Positions 1 through 7,742 of a stretch of 12,091 nucleotides of DNA are shown here, one piece after another. The stretch's first letter is position 1; each line of letters starts with the position of its first letter. Below the pieces are notes generated by a model. That model was not told the origin of the DNA, did not search any database, and was given only the letters and a program-made list of their open reading frames with translations. This DNA is from JBEKOF01 sp050015895 (GTDB lineage: Bacteria; Verrucomicrobiota; Verrucomicrobiia; Limisphaerales; Palsa-1400), in assembly GCA_050015895.1 (NCBI GenBank), contig JBEKAN010000106.1:1-12091 (forward strand), given 5' to 3'. Both the position numbers and the translations under genes were made by a program.

Positions 1-1
1 A

Positions 2-1207
2 CCCTATTTCTTTGTGCCGAGAAATGAAGCCGTGCGCGAGGAGTACGAGTGCGGCTGGCCCTTACCCAAGCTTATGCCCAACAATGGTGTCGGGATAATC
101 ACTGCGCGGGATGCCTTGACCATTGATTTCGATGAAAACGCCTTATGGCAGCGCATTACACGATTCTGCGCGATCTCCGCTAAAGAGGCACGAGTTGCAT
201 ACAGTCTCGGCAAGGATGCCCAAAGCTGGAAAGTGTCTTGGGCACAGGAAGATGTTCGCGGAACCGGGCCTGCTAAGCGTTTCCTTCGTGCTGTGCTCTA
301 CCGGCCATTCGATAAGCGTGTCACCTACTATACAGCCCGATCGTCAGGATTCATCTGTCGGCCAGTTGTTGAAAACATGCGGCACATGCTCAGGGTTAAG
401 AACCTAGGAATTGCCACGTGCCGACAGATAGTTTCGGAAGGCTGGAGACATGTGCTGGCAGCAGATGGATTAACGGAGAATTGCTTGGTCTCTAACCAAT
501 CCCGTGAGGGCGGCTATCTTTTTCCTGTATATATCTACCCTTCTTCAGAAGACGGGACTGGCAGCTTGTTTCATGACGCGTGCAACGAGCGCGGTTCTGA
601 GCGGAGTCGTCGTCCAAATTTTGCGCCAGAATTCGTCACAACGTTGGCGAAGACAATCGGCTTAGCGTTCGTCGACGATGGTTTGGGCGACTTAAGAAAG
701 TCTTTTGGCCCAGAGGACATTTTCCATTACGTCTATGGAGTCTTTCACAGCCCCTGCTACCGAAAGCGCTACGCCGAGTTCCTCAAGATTGAGTTTCCGC
801 GCTTGCCGCTGACTAGCAGCATTGAGTTATTCCGCGCGCTTGCCAGGCTCGGTGGCGAACTCGCTTCACTGCATCTCATGGAATCGCCCAAGCTCGAAAA
901 GCACCTCACGAAGTTTCAAGGCAGCAGCAATCCCGAAGTCGAAAAGGTCTCATGGTCAGAGGACACCGTTTGGCTGGACAAATCGCAGAGCGCCGGCTTT
1001 GCCGGTGTGCCGGAACCCGTTTGGAATTTCCACATCGGCGGCTACCAGGTCTGCGAGAAATGGCTGAAAGACCGGAAAGGCCGGAGGCTGTCAGCCGAGG
1101 ACATCGCCCACTACCACAAAATCGTCGTTGCCCTGAGCGAAACCATCCGCCTCATGTCCGAAATAGACGCCGTGATCGAATCCCACGGCGGCTGGCCCAT
1201 CAAATGA
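2..1207 (+). CDS. Type ISP restriction-modification enzyme, C-terminal part (5' end outside window)
   Basis: The frame is open to the window edge, so this is the C-terminal ~400 residues of a longer protein; the GTG at 14 is internal. Type ISP enzymes (LlaGI and LlaBIII family) are single polypeptides combining nuclease, helicase-like ATPase, N6-adenine methyltransferase and target recognition. The visible part matches the post-methyltransferase and target-recognition region: a GIITARD stretch near residue 27 (counted from the GTG), YRPFDKRVTYYT near 96-107, GFICRP near 112-117, HML and CRQI soon after, then SNQSREGGYLFPVYIYP. The tail contains VWNFHIGGYQVCEKWLKDRKGR and ends in HGGWP, typical of this family. 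No nuclease, helicase or methyltransferase motifs are in the window, so an intact enzyme cannot be confirmed. The next gene starts 24 bp downstream on the same strand, suggesting one transcript. It is cargo of the integrated element. Confidence 0.85.
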   Translation, partial: PYFFVPRNEAVREEYECGWPLPKLMPNNGVGIITARDALTIDFDENALWQRITRFCAISAKEARVAYSLGKDAQSWKVSWAQEDVRGTGPAKRFLRAVLYRPFDKRVTYYTARSSGFICRPVVENMRHMLRVKNLGIATCRQIVSEGWRHVLAADGLTENCLVSNQSREGGYLFPVYIYPSSEDGTGSLFHDACNERGSERSRRPNFAPEFVTTLAKTIGLAFVDDGLGDLRKSFGPEDIFHYVYGVFHSPCYRKRYAEFLKIEFPRLPLTSSIELFRALARLGGELASLHLMESPKLEKHLTKFQGSSNPEVEKVSWSEDTVWLDKSQSAGFAGVPEPVWNFHIGGYQVCEKWLKDRKGRRLSAEDIAHYHKIVVALSETIRLMSEIDAVIESHGGWPIK

Positions 1208-1231
1208 GGGACGAAAGACCAGACGATCAAC

Positions 1232-2524
1232 ATGAAGTCCTTGATTGAATCAATCCGGATACAGATATACGAACGCCTGAGCAGCCCGCTCTTTGGGACG
1301 TTCATTCTGGCTTGGATTGCATGGAACCACCAATACCTATTCATCCTGTTCGCAAATGCCCCAATTGCGGATAGGCTGGCGATGGCAAAAAAAGAGGTCT
1401 TTCCAGATGGCTGGGTTTGGTTAGTCCGAGGTTTCCTTTTGCCGTTTGGGAGCAGTTTGTTGTTCATCCTGTTATATCCATATCCCGCGAAATGGTTAAA
1501 TGGCTACTGGCTCAGACGCCAGAAGGAGGCAAAACGGCAGAGGGACGAAATTGAAGCAGGAACACTGCTCACATTAGAAGAGTCACAAGAAATACTACTA
1601 AAGATTCAGAAGATCAAGACGGAGCACGAAGAGGTTACGCGGAGTCTCACAGCGGAGAATGAGGCACTGAGGAAGCAGAATGCCGAGAAGGCGAAAGGCG
1701 CATCGCGGGAAGTGGAGAATGCTGAGCAGATCCTGAAGAAGCTGTCAGATAAAACGCTGTACCAAGAAGTCGAGGATCTAAAGAAGCAAATGGCGGAAAT
1801 GACGAAGAGAAGGAGCGAGGAGTCATTCCTGAGGATACCGAGAGCAGATGAAGCGAGGGAGCAAGGTGCCAAGAGCAAGGCGGCAGAGGAAGCAGAAAAA
1901 AGAGCGAAAGATATTTTGCAGAGAAGTGTAGCCATTTTGGGACAGGCACAGGGGGTCGAGGATGGGCTGACAAAAATCCGTGAATTGCAGAGGTCTTGGA
2001 TTCCGTCAGAGCAGCAGGTGAGTGTCGTGATGTTTGACAGATTAGTGCTACACGTCCAAGACAAGCTCCAGGGAACAACACCAGATTTCGTAGATGAGAA
2101 ATCAGGGGCAGCGCTCTATCCAGGAATGAGGGAAGAAAGACAAGGGTTAAGATTAGCGAAGATCAGAGGGTTTGGCCCGAGACGCACCGCAATTGCATTT
2201 GAAACCGTTGAAAAACCACCGTGCATGGTGATCGCGGAAGCGCACTATGAAGAGAACAGCGGCACCGGGGATCCCGCCGAGCTAGGGCAAAAGGAGGTTG
2301 CCATAATGAGATTGTTCAGCGATGGCAGGACGCGAAAATTGATCCCAGAGGGAGTGGCGGAGGTCTTGAGCATTAGCCGCCTGGAGGCCGAGAAGCTTCT
2401 GGAGAGTTTGGAAGAACGCCAATTTCTACGGCACAATTTGGTAATGGGAGGACCAAGTTGGTACAGCCTGTCGAGAAAAGGGAGGGATTACCTCCTTGAA
2501 AATGGGCTGCTGAGCGAAGGATGA
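1232..2524 (+). CDS. Two-TM coiled-coil membrane protein with C-terminal winged-helix-like domain, unknown function
   Basis: The 430-aa protein has a clear layered architecture. Residues 1-16 look like a short amphipathic helix (ESIRIQIYERL). A first hydrophobic segment spans about 20-41 (LFGTFILAWIAWNHQYLFIL) and a second about 61-85 (WVWLVRGFLLPFGSSLLFIL). Residues ~93-225 are rich in E, K, Q and R, and predict a long coiled coil. Residues ~225-340 form a mixed globular part. Residues ~350-425 read like a winged helix: an EVAIMRLFSDG helix, an LSISRLEAEKLLESLEE recognition-helix pattern, then a WYSLSRKGRDYLLE wing. I recognise the 'RLSSPLFGTF' N-terminus as a type seen in uncharacterised bacterial membrane proteins but know no function. 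The ATG start gives 24 bp spacing from the type ISP gene; no strong Shine-Dalgarno is visible. Base composition is more AT-rich than thrS. A defence role is inferred only from its neighbour. Confidence 0.8.
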   Translation: MKSLIESIRIQIYERLSSPLFGTFILAWIAWNHQYLFILFANAPIADRLAMAKKEVFPDGWVWLVRGFLLPFGSSLLFILLYPYPAKWLNGYWLRRQKEAKRQRDEIEAGTLLTLEESQEILLKIQKIKTEHEEVTRSLTAENEALRKQNAEKAKGASREVENAEQILKKLSDKTLYQEVEDLKKQMAEMTKRRSEESFLRIPRADEAREQGAKSKAAEEAEKRAKDILQRSVAILGQAQGVEDGLTKIRELQRSWIPSEQQVSVVMFDRLVLHVQDKLQGTTPDFVDEKSGAALYPGMREERQGLRLAKIRGFGPRRTAIAFETVEKPPCMVIAEAHYEENSGTGDPAELGQKEVAIMRLFSDGRTRKLIPEGVAEVLSISRLEAEKLLESLEERQFLRHNLVMGGPSWYSLSRKGRDYLLENGLLSEG

Positions 2525-3192
2525 CGCGATTACCCGACCCTATCGCCAAGACATGCCGTCCGAGGCTTGCGCGTGGAACACTACGCCGCCGAGCCAGCCA
2601 AGATTTCGAGCCGCGTTTCAGACTTCCCTTGATGAATTTCCAAATCCGCCGCTCCATTCCGCTTTTTGGTCTGTCCGCTCCGCGTCCATTTCCCCAACGC
2701 GGGCGGCCAGCCCAAACGGTCCATTCCGATCACGGATTCTGAAATTCACAAAAGCGCCGTCGAGGAGTCAAGGGTGAGAGGAGCAGAAGAGGAAGGCCCA
2801 GGCCAACGATGTCAACTGAGAGGGTTTCTGTGAGCCGATCAAAGCGGGGAGGAGAGAGGACGTCCAAGGCGGCCACAGGCAGGGAAAGCCCGGGAGAGGA
2901 GGGAGCTTTTAGGGTCTGGTGGTGTTCAGAACCCCATTGCCAGCCGCGCCGGGGGGAGGTCAGGCGGCGCTATTGTCGCTTGAGGGAAGCGATGCACCCA
3001 TTCGCCACGCACGAAGGCCGGGCGGGGGAGATTCGTAAACTGGTTTACCAACAAGGCGTTCAGCGAGCAGGGGGGGACGGGTCAGCAGGCAGGCGGGACG
3101 TGGAGTCGGTCGGAGAGCCGCCAATTCAGATGACGAGCGGCGGGAAACACCGGCTCCCAACACGCTCACCGAGACAGACACACACACGCCCT
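2525..3192. other. Convergent intergenic region without a credible gene
   Basis: About 670 bp separate the stop of the membrane-protein gene (+) from the stop of the RepA-like gene (-). Open frames here have arginine/serine/proline-rich translations with no recognisable motif. The stretch is locally purine-rich (about 2757-2910) and G-rich around 2945-3080. It contains a short palindrome at 3035-3048 and the left arm of the hairpin at 3175-3218. No T-tract terminator or convincing promoter is visible. It could hold the replication origin of the element, but I see no clear iterons. Confidence 0.5.
3035..3048. repeat. Short palindrome GTAAAC-TG-GTTTAC
   Basis: Two perfect 6-bp inverted arms are separated by 2 bp, AT-rich in an otherwise G-rich stretch. 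It could be an operator or replication-protein site, but nothing here ties it to a particular protein. Confidence 0.25.
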
Positions 3193-3218
3193 CTAAGAGA
3201 GGGGCGTGTGTGTCTGTG
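3175..3218. repeat. Strong GT/AC-rich hairpin enclosing the stop codon of the RepA-like gene
   Basis: The left arm (3175-3194) and right arm (3197-3218) are near-perfect inverted repeats: CA-repeat plus GCCCTCT against AGAGGGGC plus GT-repeat. They differ by one extra CA unit in the left arm and one extra G in the right arm. The TAG stop of the minus-strand gene (3193-3195) falls in the turn of the hairpin. No run of T follows on either strand, so it is not a classical intrinsic terminator. It may still act as a transcript end or mRNA-stabilising structure between the two convergent operons. Confidence 0.6.
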
Positions 3219-4479
3219 CGGGGGCTGAGGGACACGACTGACATGCACAGGTTTTTTGCCCATTTGAGTCTCTGTGCGAGTCTGGGTCAGACTTCCCGTT
3301 TGCGGAGGCTTCTGCAATCAGTTGCTCAGGAGACGGAGGGAGGCGGGAGAGCATGCGCAAGGCATTAGTGCGAGGCCGCGGCACGCGCCATTCGTGCAAG
3401 GAACCCTCAGCGACAAGTTCAGCGATCAGGCCGTTGATCCGGTTCAGGGCAATGCCCGCAGCATTGGCTTTGCTGCGCAGGGCCGCTTTGGCGATTGGCT
3501 TGTCAATTGGCACATGGGCGAGAACATCGGCTTTGAGCGGCAACCGTTTCGAGGACCGCTGCTCAGGGGCTTCATCGGGGCCAGGCTCTCGCCAGAAAAT
3601 CCTGCCGGCTTCTTTTGAATGGGCGATCAGCTTTGCATACGCGGGGCTGGAACCATCGGCCTCTTTCCAGCCGAGCCGCGAACCGCGTTTGCAGGACCGC
3701 AATTCAAAGACGGAATGAGAGCCAACGCTGCGAAGCGCAACAACACAGCGGGCCCACCCGGCCCACTCGATGGAACCGCTGCCCAAGTATGCGAAGTCAC
3801 CGGCCTGCCAATCAGCCTTCTCCCGGCCGGCGGCAGGCTTGTTCGTATGATGCACGATAACGCAGCCGCAATTGAACTCCCGGAGCAATGGGTTCAGGAG
3901 ATTGCGCAGAAAGGCGCCGACGTCCTTTTGGGAGCTCGCCTCACCGCCGAGATAAGCCAGGGCAGGATCAATCCAGAGCACATCGGGCCGGTGCTTTTCC
4001 AGCAACGGACGCAAAAGACCTTGAACAAAGGCGAAGCCGGTGCGCTCATCCTCACGCACGACCAGCACGAGTTTCCCGGCGCGGTCGCGTTGCTCAGGGG
4101 TCAGAACCAAGCCGCGCATGACACCATCGCGCATTTCGGCCAAATCGCCGTCATCATTTTCCGCCTGAACAAGCAGAGATTTGAGCGGGCGAGGAGGCTT
4201 GAGACCAAAGGCGTCACGTGCCAGGGCCCAAGAGATCATAAACTGGATTACCAAGGCGCTCTTGCCGATGCCAGTTGGACCGACCAGCAGCAAGCCGCCA
4301 CCACGGCACAAGAAACGGTGCTTGAGCAATTCATTGGGATCATCCTCAGAAGGCAGAACAAGCTCACCCAACAAGCGGGCCTCTGGCGGAGGCAGCGGAA
4401 GAGGAGCGAGCGAGGGCAAAGGCGCGATCCCGTTTTCTTTCGCAAAGCGGTCGAGAGCGTTAGTTTTCCGGTCGCTCAA
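3193..4479 (-). CDS. RepA-like hexameric AAA ATPase / replicative helicase of the integrated element
   Basis: A RecA-fold ATPase of the RepA/AAA_25 type, 428 aa. Walker A is GPTGIGKS at residues 67-74, Walker B is DVLWIDP at 166-172, and the sensor-like VIVHHTNKP is at 207-215. This order and spacing is typical of RSF1010 RepA-like helicases and of helicases in mobile elements. Residues 1-60 are proline-rich and lead into the core. Residues ~305-370 look like a small helical or winged C-terminal domain (KPIAKAALRSKANAAGI). The last ~45 residues are low complexity. The start is TTG, overlapping the primase stop as TTGA, with a GGAAAGG Shine-Dalgarno-like stretch just upstream, which supports this start and translational coupling. 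It probably unwinds the element's origin with the neighbouring primase. It lacks the extended DnaB-type N-terminal domain, so a DnaB homologue is unlikely. Confidence 0.85.
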   Translation of the reverse strand: MSDRKTNALDRFAKENGIAPLPSLAPLPLPPPEARLLGELVLPSEDDPNELLKHRFLCRGGGLLLVGPTGIGKSALVIQFMISWALARDAFGLKPPRPLKSLLVQAENDDGDLAEMRDGVMRGLVLTPEQRDRAGKLVLVVREDERTGFAFVQGLLRPLLEKHRPDVLWIDPALAYLGGEASSQKDVGAFLRNLLNPLLREFNCGCVIVHHTNKPAAGREKADWQAGDFAYLGSGSIEWAGWARCVVALRSVGSHSVFELRSCKRGSRLGWKEADGSSPAYAKLIAHSKEAGRIFWREPGPDEAPEQRSSKRLPLKADVLAHVPIDKPIAKAALRSKANAAGIALNRINGLIAELVAEGSLHEWRVPRPRTNALRMLSRLPPSPEQLIAEASANGKSDPDSHRDSNGQKTCACQSCPSAPAQTHTPLS

Positions 4480-5510
4480 GGATGCCCTTTCCAGGAATCA
4501 GCAATTGGCCGGCCATCCGGATCGGGATTCAAATACAAGAGCCGTTGCAACCGGGGACCACGCATGGCTTGCGGCAACCGCGTCAAACGCACCGCCGACA
4601 AGGCACCGGGATCAGCCCCAAGAGTGACGAGGACATGCTTCATTTTGCTCAGCTTGGAATCCCAATCGGCTTTGGTAGCGGCGTCAACGCGGACCAGGGC
4701 ATGAATGGAGCGGCGGCCAGATTCGCAAATGGAGGCAATCGGGAGGGGAATTTGGACCAGGCAGCGCAGCCAGAGATCAGAGGGCGCCTGATCGCTTTCC
4801 AGGACAAGATAGCGCCAGGAGGTGACCGATTCCGCAGAGCGACGAGACATTTTACCGCTCCCGCGCGGATTCGGGTGAAATTGCCCATCCACCGGTTGCG
4901 GAAGAAACCAGACGCCATCCGGGCCGGCAGGCAAATGGGAATTGCGAGCCAGAGGAGCCCGATTAGCTTCCCACAAAAATTCGCCTTGAGTTTTCAGATT
5001 GGAAAAAACCAGGACCTTTTCGCCAGGCAGATGCCCGTAGAGACAGCGCAAGACGCCAGCGCTATCTTGAGGGTCAACGGGGACAGGTGACGCGGCGCGG
5101 AGGGCGGCGGAAAAATCAGGAACCGTGACCTTGGCGGCAACCCGCCTCAAAACCATCGGGCAAAACTCAGGTTTGCGCGGCATCGCGCCGCGCGCGGTGG
5201 ACGGGAGAGGAGAGGCAGAGGTTGGATACGGGCCAGCGCCGAGCAAGTGTCCGCGCGGCAGGGAATGTTGCGCTCCCGCTGCCGAACGCAGCTTGTGAAT
5301 CAATTCCGCTTTCGACCAAGGGGGGAGACAGACCTGATTCCATTCGAGCATCGCGGAGAGCGCATCGTTTTCTGGCAGGGCAAAACCATGCACCAGGACG
5401 GCGGCGACGTGAAACGCGGCATTATGCCCGGCCTGACCACTGACAGAAGGCGGACACTTTGCGACATACCGCCGCGCCCGCTCGAAGGTGCTGATGATTG
5501 CAGCGCCCAT
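4476..5510 (-). CDS. AEP-type (RepB-like) DNA primase with an N-terminal PriCT-2-like region
   Basis: 344 aa. Residues ~8-78 (RARRYVAKCPP, GQAGHN, LEWNQVCLPPWSKAELIHKL) resemble the primase C-terminal helical module (PriCT-2) seen in phage and plasmid primases, here placed first. Residues ~115-335 resemble the archaeo-eukaryotic-type primase fold: YLVLESD at 234-240 is the likely metal-binding acidic motif, SGRRSIHA at 264-271 the S-x-H motif, and VRLTRLPQAMR at 307-317 followed by LLYLNP the conserved basic/turn region of this group. It would make primers for replication of the element next to the helicase. ATG start, 3 bp after the winged-helix gene; the stop overlaps the RepA-like start by 4 bp. 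The swapped domain order is as read; the assignment is by motif only. Catalytic activity is inferred. Confidence 0.75.
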   Translation of the reverse strand: MGAAIISTFERARRYVAKCPPSVSGQAGHNAAFHVAAVLVHGFALPENDALSAMLEWNQVCLPPWSKAELIHKLRSAAGAQHSLPRGHLLGAGPYPTSASPLPSTARGAMPRKPEFCPMVLRRVAAKVTVPDFSAALRAASPVPVDPQDSAGVLRCLYGHLPGEKVLVFSNLKTQGEFLWEANRAPLARNSHLPAGPDGVWFLPQPVDGQFHPNPRGSGKMSRRSAESVTSWRYLVLESDQAPSDLWLRCLVQIPLPIASICESGRRSIHALVRVDAATKADWDSKLSKMKHVLVTLGADPGALSAVRLTRLPQAMRGPRLQRLLYLNPDPDGRPIADSWKGHP

Positions 5511-5513
5511 TGA

Positions 5514-5750
5514 TTAATTCGTCAGCGTCCTGGAGCGGAGAAACTTTTCGACGGCGGCGACGGAATAGAACACGGGACCACCGCCGCGCCGCGCGGTCGG
5601 ATTGGCTTTGAACCGGGGAATTTTCGCGGCGTCAAACCAATTGCGCAAAGTCTCGCGCGAGGGGACGGGAGAAATGAAATTCGGAAGGGTGGTCTGGATC
5701 AGCTGGTCCAGGTTGGCGAGGCGGGCCGTATTGAAAGAGTTCGCTTCCAT
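5514..5750 (-). CDS. Small winged-helix DNA-binding protein (excisionase/MerR-like)
   Basis: With the ATG at 5750 the protein has 78 residues; a TTG at 5771 would add seven. The core has the pattern of a single winged helix: ETLRNWFDAAKIPRF as the helix-turn-helix, then a basic turn (KANPTARRGGG) and PVFYSVAAVEKFLRSR, like excisionases and the helix-turn-helix 17 family. Between the integrase and the primase it most likely acts as a recombination directionality factor, a repressor or an origin-binding protein. The sequence does not decide between these. The 64-bp gap before it contains no convincing promoter, so it is probably read from the integrase transcript. Confidence 0.7.
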   Translation of the reverse strand: MEANSFNTARLANLDQLIQTTLPNFISPVPSRETLRNWFDAAKIPRFKANPTARRGGGPVFYSVAAVEKFLRSRTLTN

Positions 5751-5814
5751 TTGCCTGCCATTGTAAGTCAATCGGAGGCATTGGAATATGGAGGTTTAAG
5801 AAGGCGAATCGGCG

Positions 5815-6405
5815 TTATTTTGTGGATTTTTTTGGCCGACCGGGTTTGGCGAGCGGGACACCCAGACTTTTCGCGACACGCCGCAAATATGCGTAGTCGT
5901 CTTTTGTTGGGGGCGGTGGTTGCGAAGGGCTTAGGGAGTTTCCAGCAAGGAGCGTGGCAAGCTGCTTGACTGTCACCGTTTCGCCTTGCACAATTAAGAC
6001 GGCCTTGATGCGCAGAATGCGGGCGCGCCAAGAGTCGGCGGGGGCGGGGAATCGCTCAAATTGCTCCACGGCCAGCGCGAGGTCTCGCAACGAATCACCA
6101 TCGCGGCGGTCCACAGCGTCAAGAAATAATGCGGAAAGGGAGGATGCAGACTGCGAGGTGAGACGGGCGGTGACTTCGCCAGAGGGATCAAGTGTTTTCA
6201 TCGATTCTGGAGGAGGGCCTTTCAGGAATAAGTAAAAGCGGAGGGCCCTTTCAAGAGGGGTGAGCTTGCGGCCAAATCGGGCCAACTCATGGGCCACAGC
6301 CAAGCCATTCATGGCCTCCGTGGCAATCTGTCCCTCAAGCCGATTGCGGCGTTTGACGGTGCCGATGTTCGGCGTCATCAGGGCGGGATGTTTTCTAAGT
6401 TTCAT
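5815..6405 (-). CDS. Uncharacterised 196-aa protein with basic GRPKK tail
   Basis: I do not recognise this protein. Its ATG overlaps the integrase stop as ATGA, so it is very probably real and translationally coupled. The N-terminus is basic (MKLRKHPALMTPN, KRRNRLEGQI). The middle (~45-150) is predicted largely helical, with LTPLERALRFYLFLKGP and DAVDRRDGDSLRDLALAVEQFERFP. The C-terminus has a short proline run (SPSQPPPPTKDDYAYLRRVAKSLGVPLA) and ends in GRPKKSTK, which resembles an AT-hook or the tip of a helix-turn-helix. DAYLRRVAKSLGV-like spacing suggests a DNA-binding tail. Its position between the integrase and the winged-helix gene suggests a role in integration control or in starting replication. 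No signal peptide or membrane segment is visible. Confidence 0.65.
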   Translation of the reverse strand: MKLRKHPALMTPNIGTVKRRNRLEGQIATEAMNGLAVAHELARFGRKLTPLERALRFYLFLKGPPPESMKTLDPSGEVTARLTSQSASSLSALFLDAVDRRDGDSLRDLALAVEQFERFPAPADSWRARILRIKAVLIVQGETVTVKQLATLLAGNSLSPSQPPPPTKDDYAYLRRVAKSLGVPLAKPGRPKKSTK

Positions 6406-7643
6406 TTGTGGGGCTTCAATTGATAAAACGCCTTCGCCTCATCGCTGTTGACGCGGCTTTGGTAGTGCGCTTTGATGATCGCCTCTGAATTGCCAAATTG
6501 TTCCGCGGCGAAACCGTAACTCCCGGTCGCCCGGAAGTAATGGCTTATGGCGGTGTGCCGCAAGACATCCGACGGCCAGGGCTTCAAACCAGGCTGCTCT
6601 TTTGTTGGAGTGCCGAACCCGGCGGCGAGTTTGATCGCGTCGAATTCCTTGCGCCAGTTGGCCGGATAAAACGGCTTCCGTTCGTGGGCTTTCAACCAGG
6701 CTTTGAGGGTCGGGCAGATTTTGACCGTGCGGCCCGTCTTGGTTTTGGTTTGCGTGGAATCCAGCCGAATCTCGCCGTCTTTGAGGTTGACCTGTTCCCA
6801 GGTCAACCGGGCCGCCTCAAAGGGCCGGAGTCCCCCGAACAGGGAGACGGCCGTAAATGGAGCCAAAATGCCGCCCTTGTGCGACTCAGCCGCGCGCAGG
6901 ACGGCCTTGCATTGGGGGAGGGAGAGAATTTCAGGGGCGGACTTTTCGCCCAGGTCAACTTTCACTTCGCGGCAGGGGTTGGAGGTTGCCCAGCGACGCG
7001 GGCGCTCGATGCACCACGAGAAAAACCGCGAGACCGCCCGCCGGTCGGTGTCCTTCCCGGCTGCGGAGACATCGCGGGTGCCAAGGAATTTCTCAATAAA
7101 CTCCGGGGTGACTTCCGAAACGCGGACATTCTGGACGGAGTTTCTAAAGAGGTTCATGCGGGTGCGCCAGTGGCGCTTGGTGGCATCCCGGAAGGATGAA
7201 GCGTCCAACCATACCACATACTGGGCAACCGCATCGTCAATGCGCGGGGATTCGATTGGCAGGTTTTTCCCGCCGCTCCGCGTCCAGAGGTCAACGGCGT
7301 CCACCAGGCGCGCCCAGTCAGGGCCAAGCCGGTTTATCGCCAGTTCCGCCAGCCGCAATTGGTCGTCAGAGAGTTTTGTCGCGCGGATTGCAGTATCGCG
7401 GACGCCCTGCAAAAACTCTGTTTCCAATTCGATCTGGCGACAGCGGGCGCCGGCCTCATCTTTGAAGTTCGCCCGAATCTGTGAGCCTTCGCGGTTGCAA
7501 CCGGAAACGCGAAAGACAATCGCCCCGGACGGGTTGGAAAACTCTGTGATCTTGAAACGTGGCCGGCGGGGTTGCGGCTTCCGCTTCTGAATCGTCAAAG
7601 GAATCACGTTTTCGGCAACCGGTGTCAGTGCTGTTGTATTCAT
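6402..7643 (-). CDS. Tyrosine recombinase (integrase) of the genomic island
   Basis: 413 aa from the ATG at 7643. A TTG at 7691 would add 16 residues, but they overlap the probable promoter, so I chose the ATG. A basic N-terminal region (QKRKPQPRRPRFK) is followed by a core-binding domain (~residues 135-215) and the catalytic domain. The first catalytic arginine lies in GGLRPFEAARLTW (R273), the lysine probably in the TKTKTGR hairpin near 300, the second arginine in DVLRHT (R362), and the tyrosine in IIKAHYQSRV (Y394). The usual HxxR histidine is replaced by D in DVLR and the later histidine by N in GNSE. Both are tolerated in a subfamily I associate with this phylum. The gene starts about 100 bp from a truncated tRNA-Lys, which fits its expected attachment site. 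It begins the five-gene operon of the element. Confidence 0.92.
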   Translation of the reverse strand: MNTTALTPVAENVIPLTIQKRKPQPRRPRFKITEFSNPSGAIVFRVSGCNREGSQIRANFKDEAGARCRQIELETEFLQGVRDTAIRATKLSDDQLRLAELAINRLGPDWARLVDAVDLWTRSGGKNLPIESPRIDDAVAQYVVWLDASSFRDATKRHWRTRMNLFRNSVQNVRVSEVTPEFIEKFLGTRDVSAAGKDTDRRAVSRFFSWCIERPRRWATSNPCREVKVDLGEKSAPEILSLPQCKAVLRAAESHKGGILAPFTAVSLFGGLRPFEAARLTWEQVNLKDGEIRLDSTQTKTKTGRTVKICPTLKAWLKAHERKPFYPANWRKEFDAIKLAAGFGTPTKEQPGLKPWPSDVLRHTAISHYFRATGSYGFAAEQFGNSEAIIKAHYQSRVNSDEAKAFYQLKPHK

Positions 7644-7651
7644 TGGGATGG

Positions 7652-7679
7652 ATTGTATCCCATTGCCAAAAAATAGCAA
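7652..7679 (-). promoter_or_regulatory. Candidate integrase-operon promoter
   Basis: On the minus strand a TTGCTA (-35, 7679-7674) and a TACAAT (-10, 7657-7652) are separated by 16 bp. Transcription would start roughly 7 bp after the -10 box, almost at the integrase ATG (7643), so the mRNA would be leaderless or nearly so. This agrees with the absence of a Shine-Dalgarno before that ATG. Assigned from sequence match only. Confidence 0.45.
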
Positions 7680-7693
7680 ATACTTTAGCAAAT
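7674..7693. repeat. Two TAGCAAAT direct repeats, 12 bp apart, over the integrase promoter
   Basis: TAGCAAAT occurs at 7674-7681 and 7686-7693 in the AT-rich stretch between the integrase start and the tRNA fragment. The first copy covers the -35 box. The position suits integrase arm sites or an operator for the small winged-helix protein, which would give autorepression. Two copies of 8 bp is modest evidence. Confidence 0.35.
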
Positions 7694-7742
7694 TATTTTT
7701 CGGCTGTTTTTTTCCCTCGTAAAATGGCGAAAACGCAAAGCC

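Noticed and set aside
2809..3228. 139-aa plus-strand open frame
   Set aside because: Arginine/glycine-rich translation without motifs, and it runs into the GT/AC hairpin.
3619..4704. 361-aa plus-strand open frame
   Set aside because: It lies antisense to the RepA-like ATPase and primase genes, whose motifs are clear. Its translation has no domain and mirrors the high-GC codon pattern of the real genes.
6703..7590. 295-aa plus-strand open frame
   Set aside because: It is antisense to the integrase and has no motifs.
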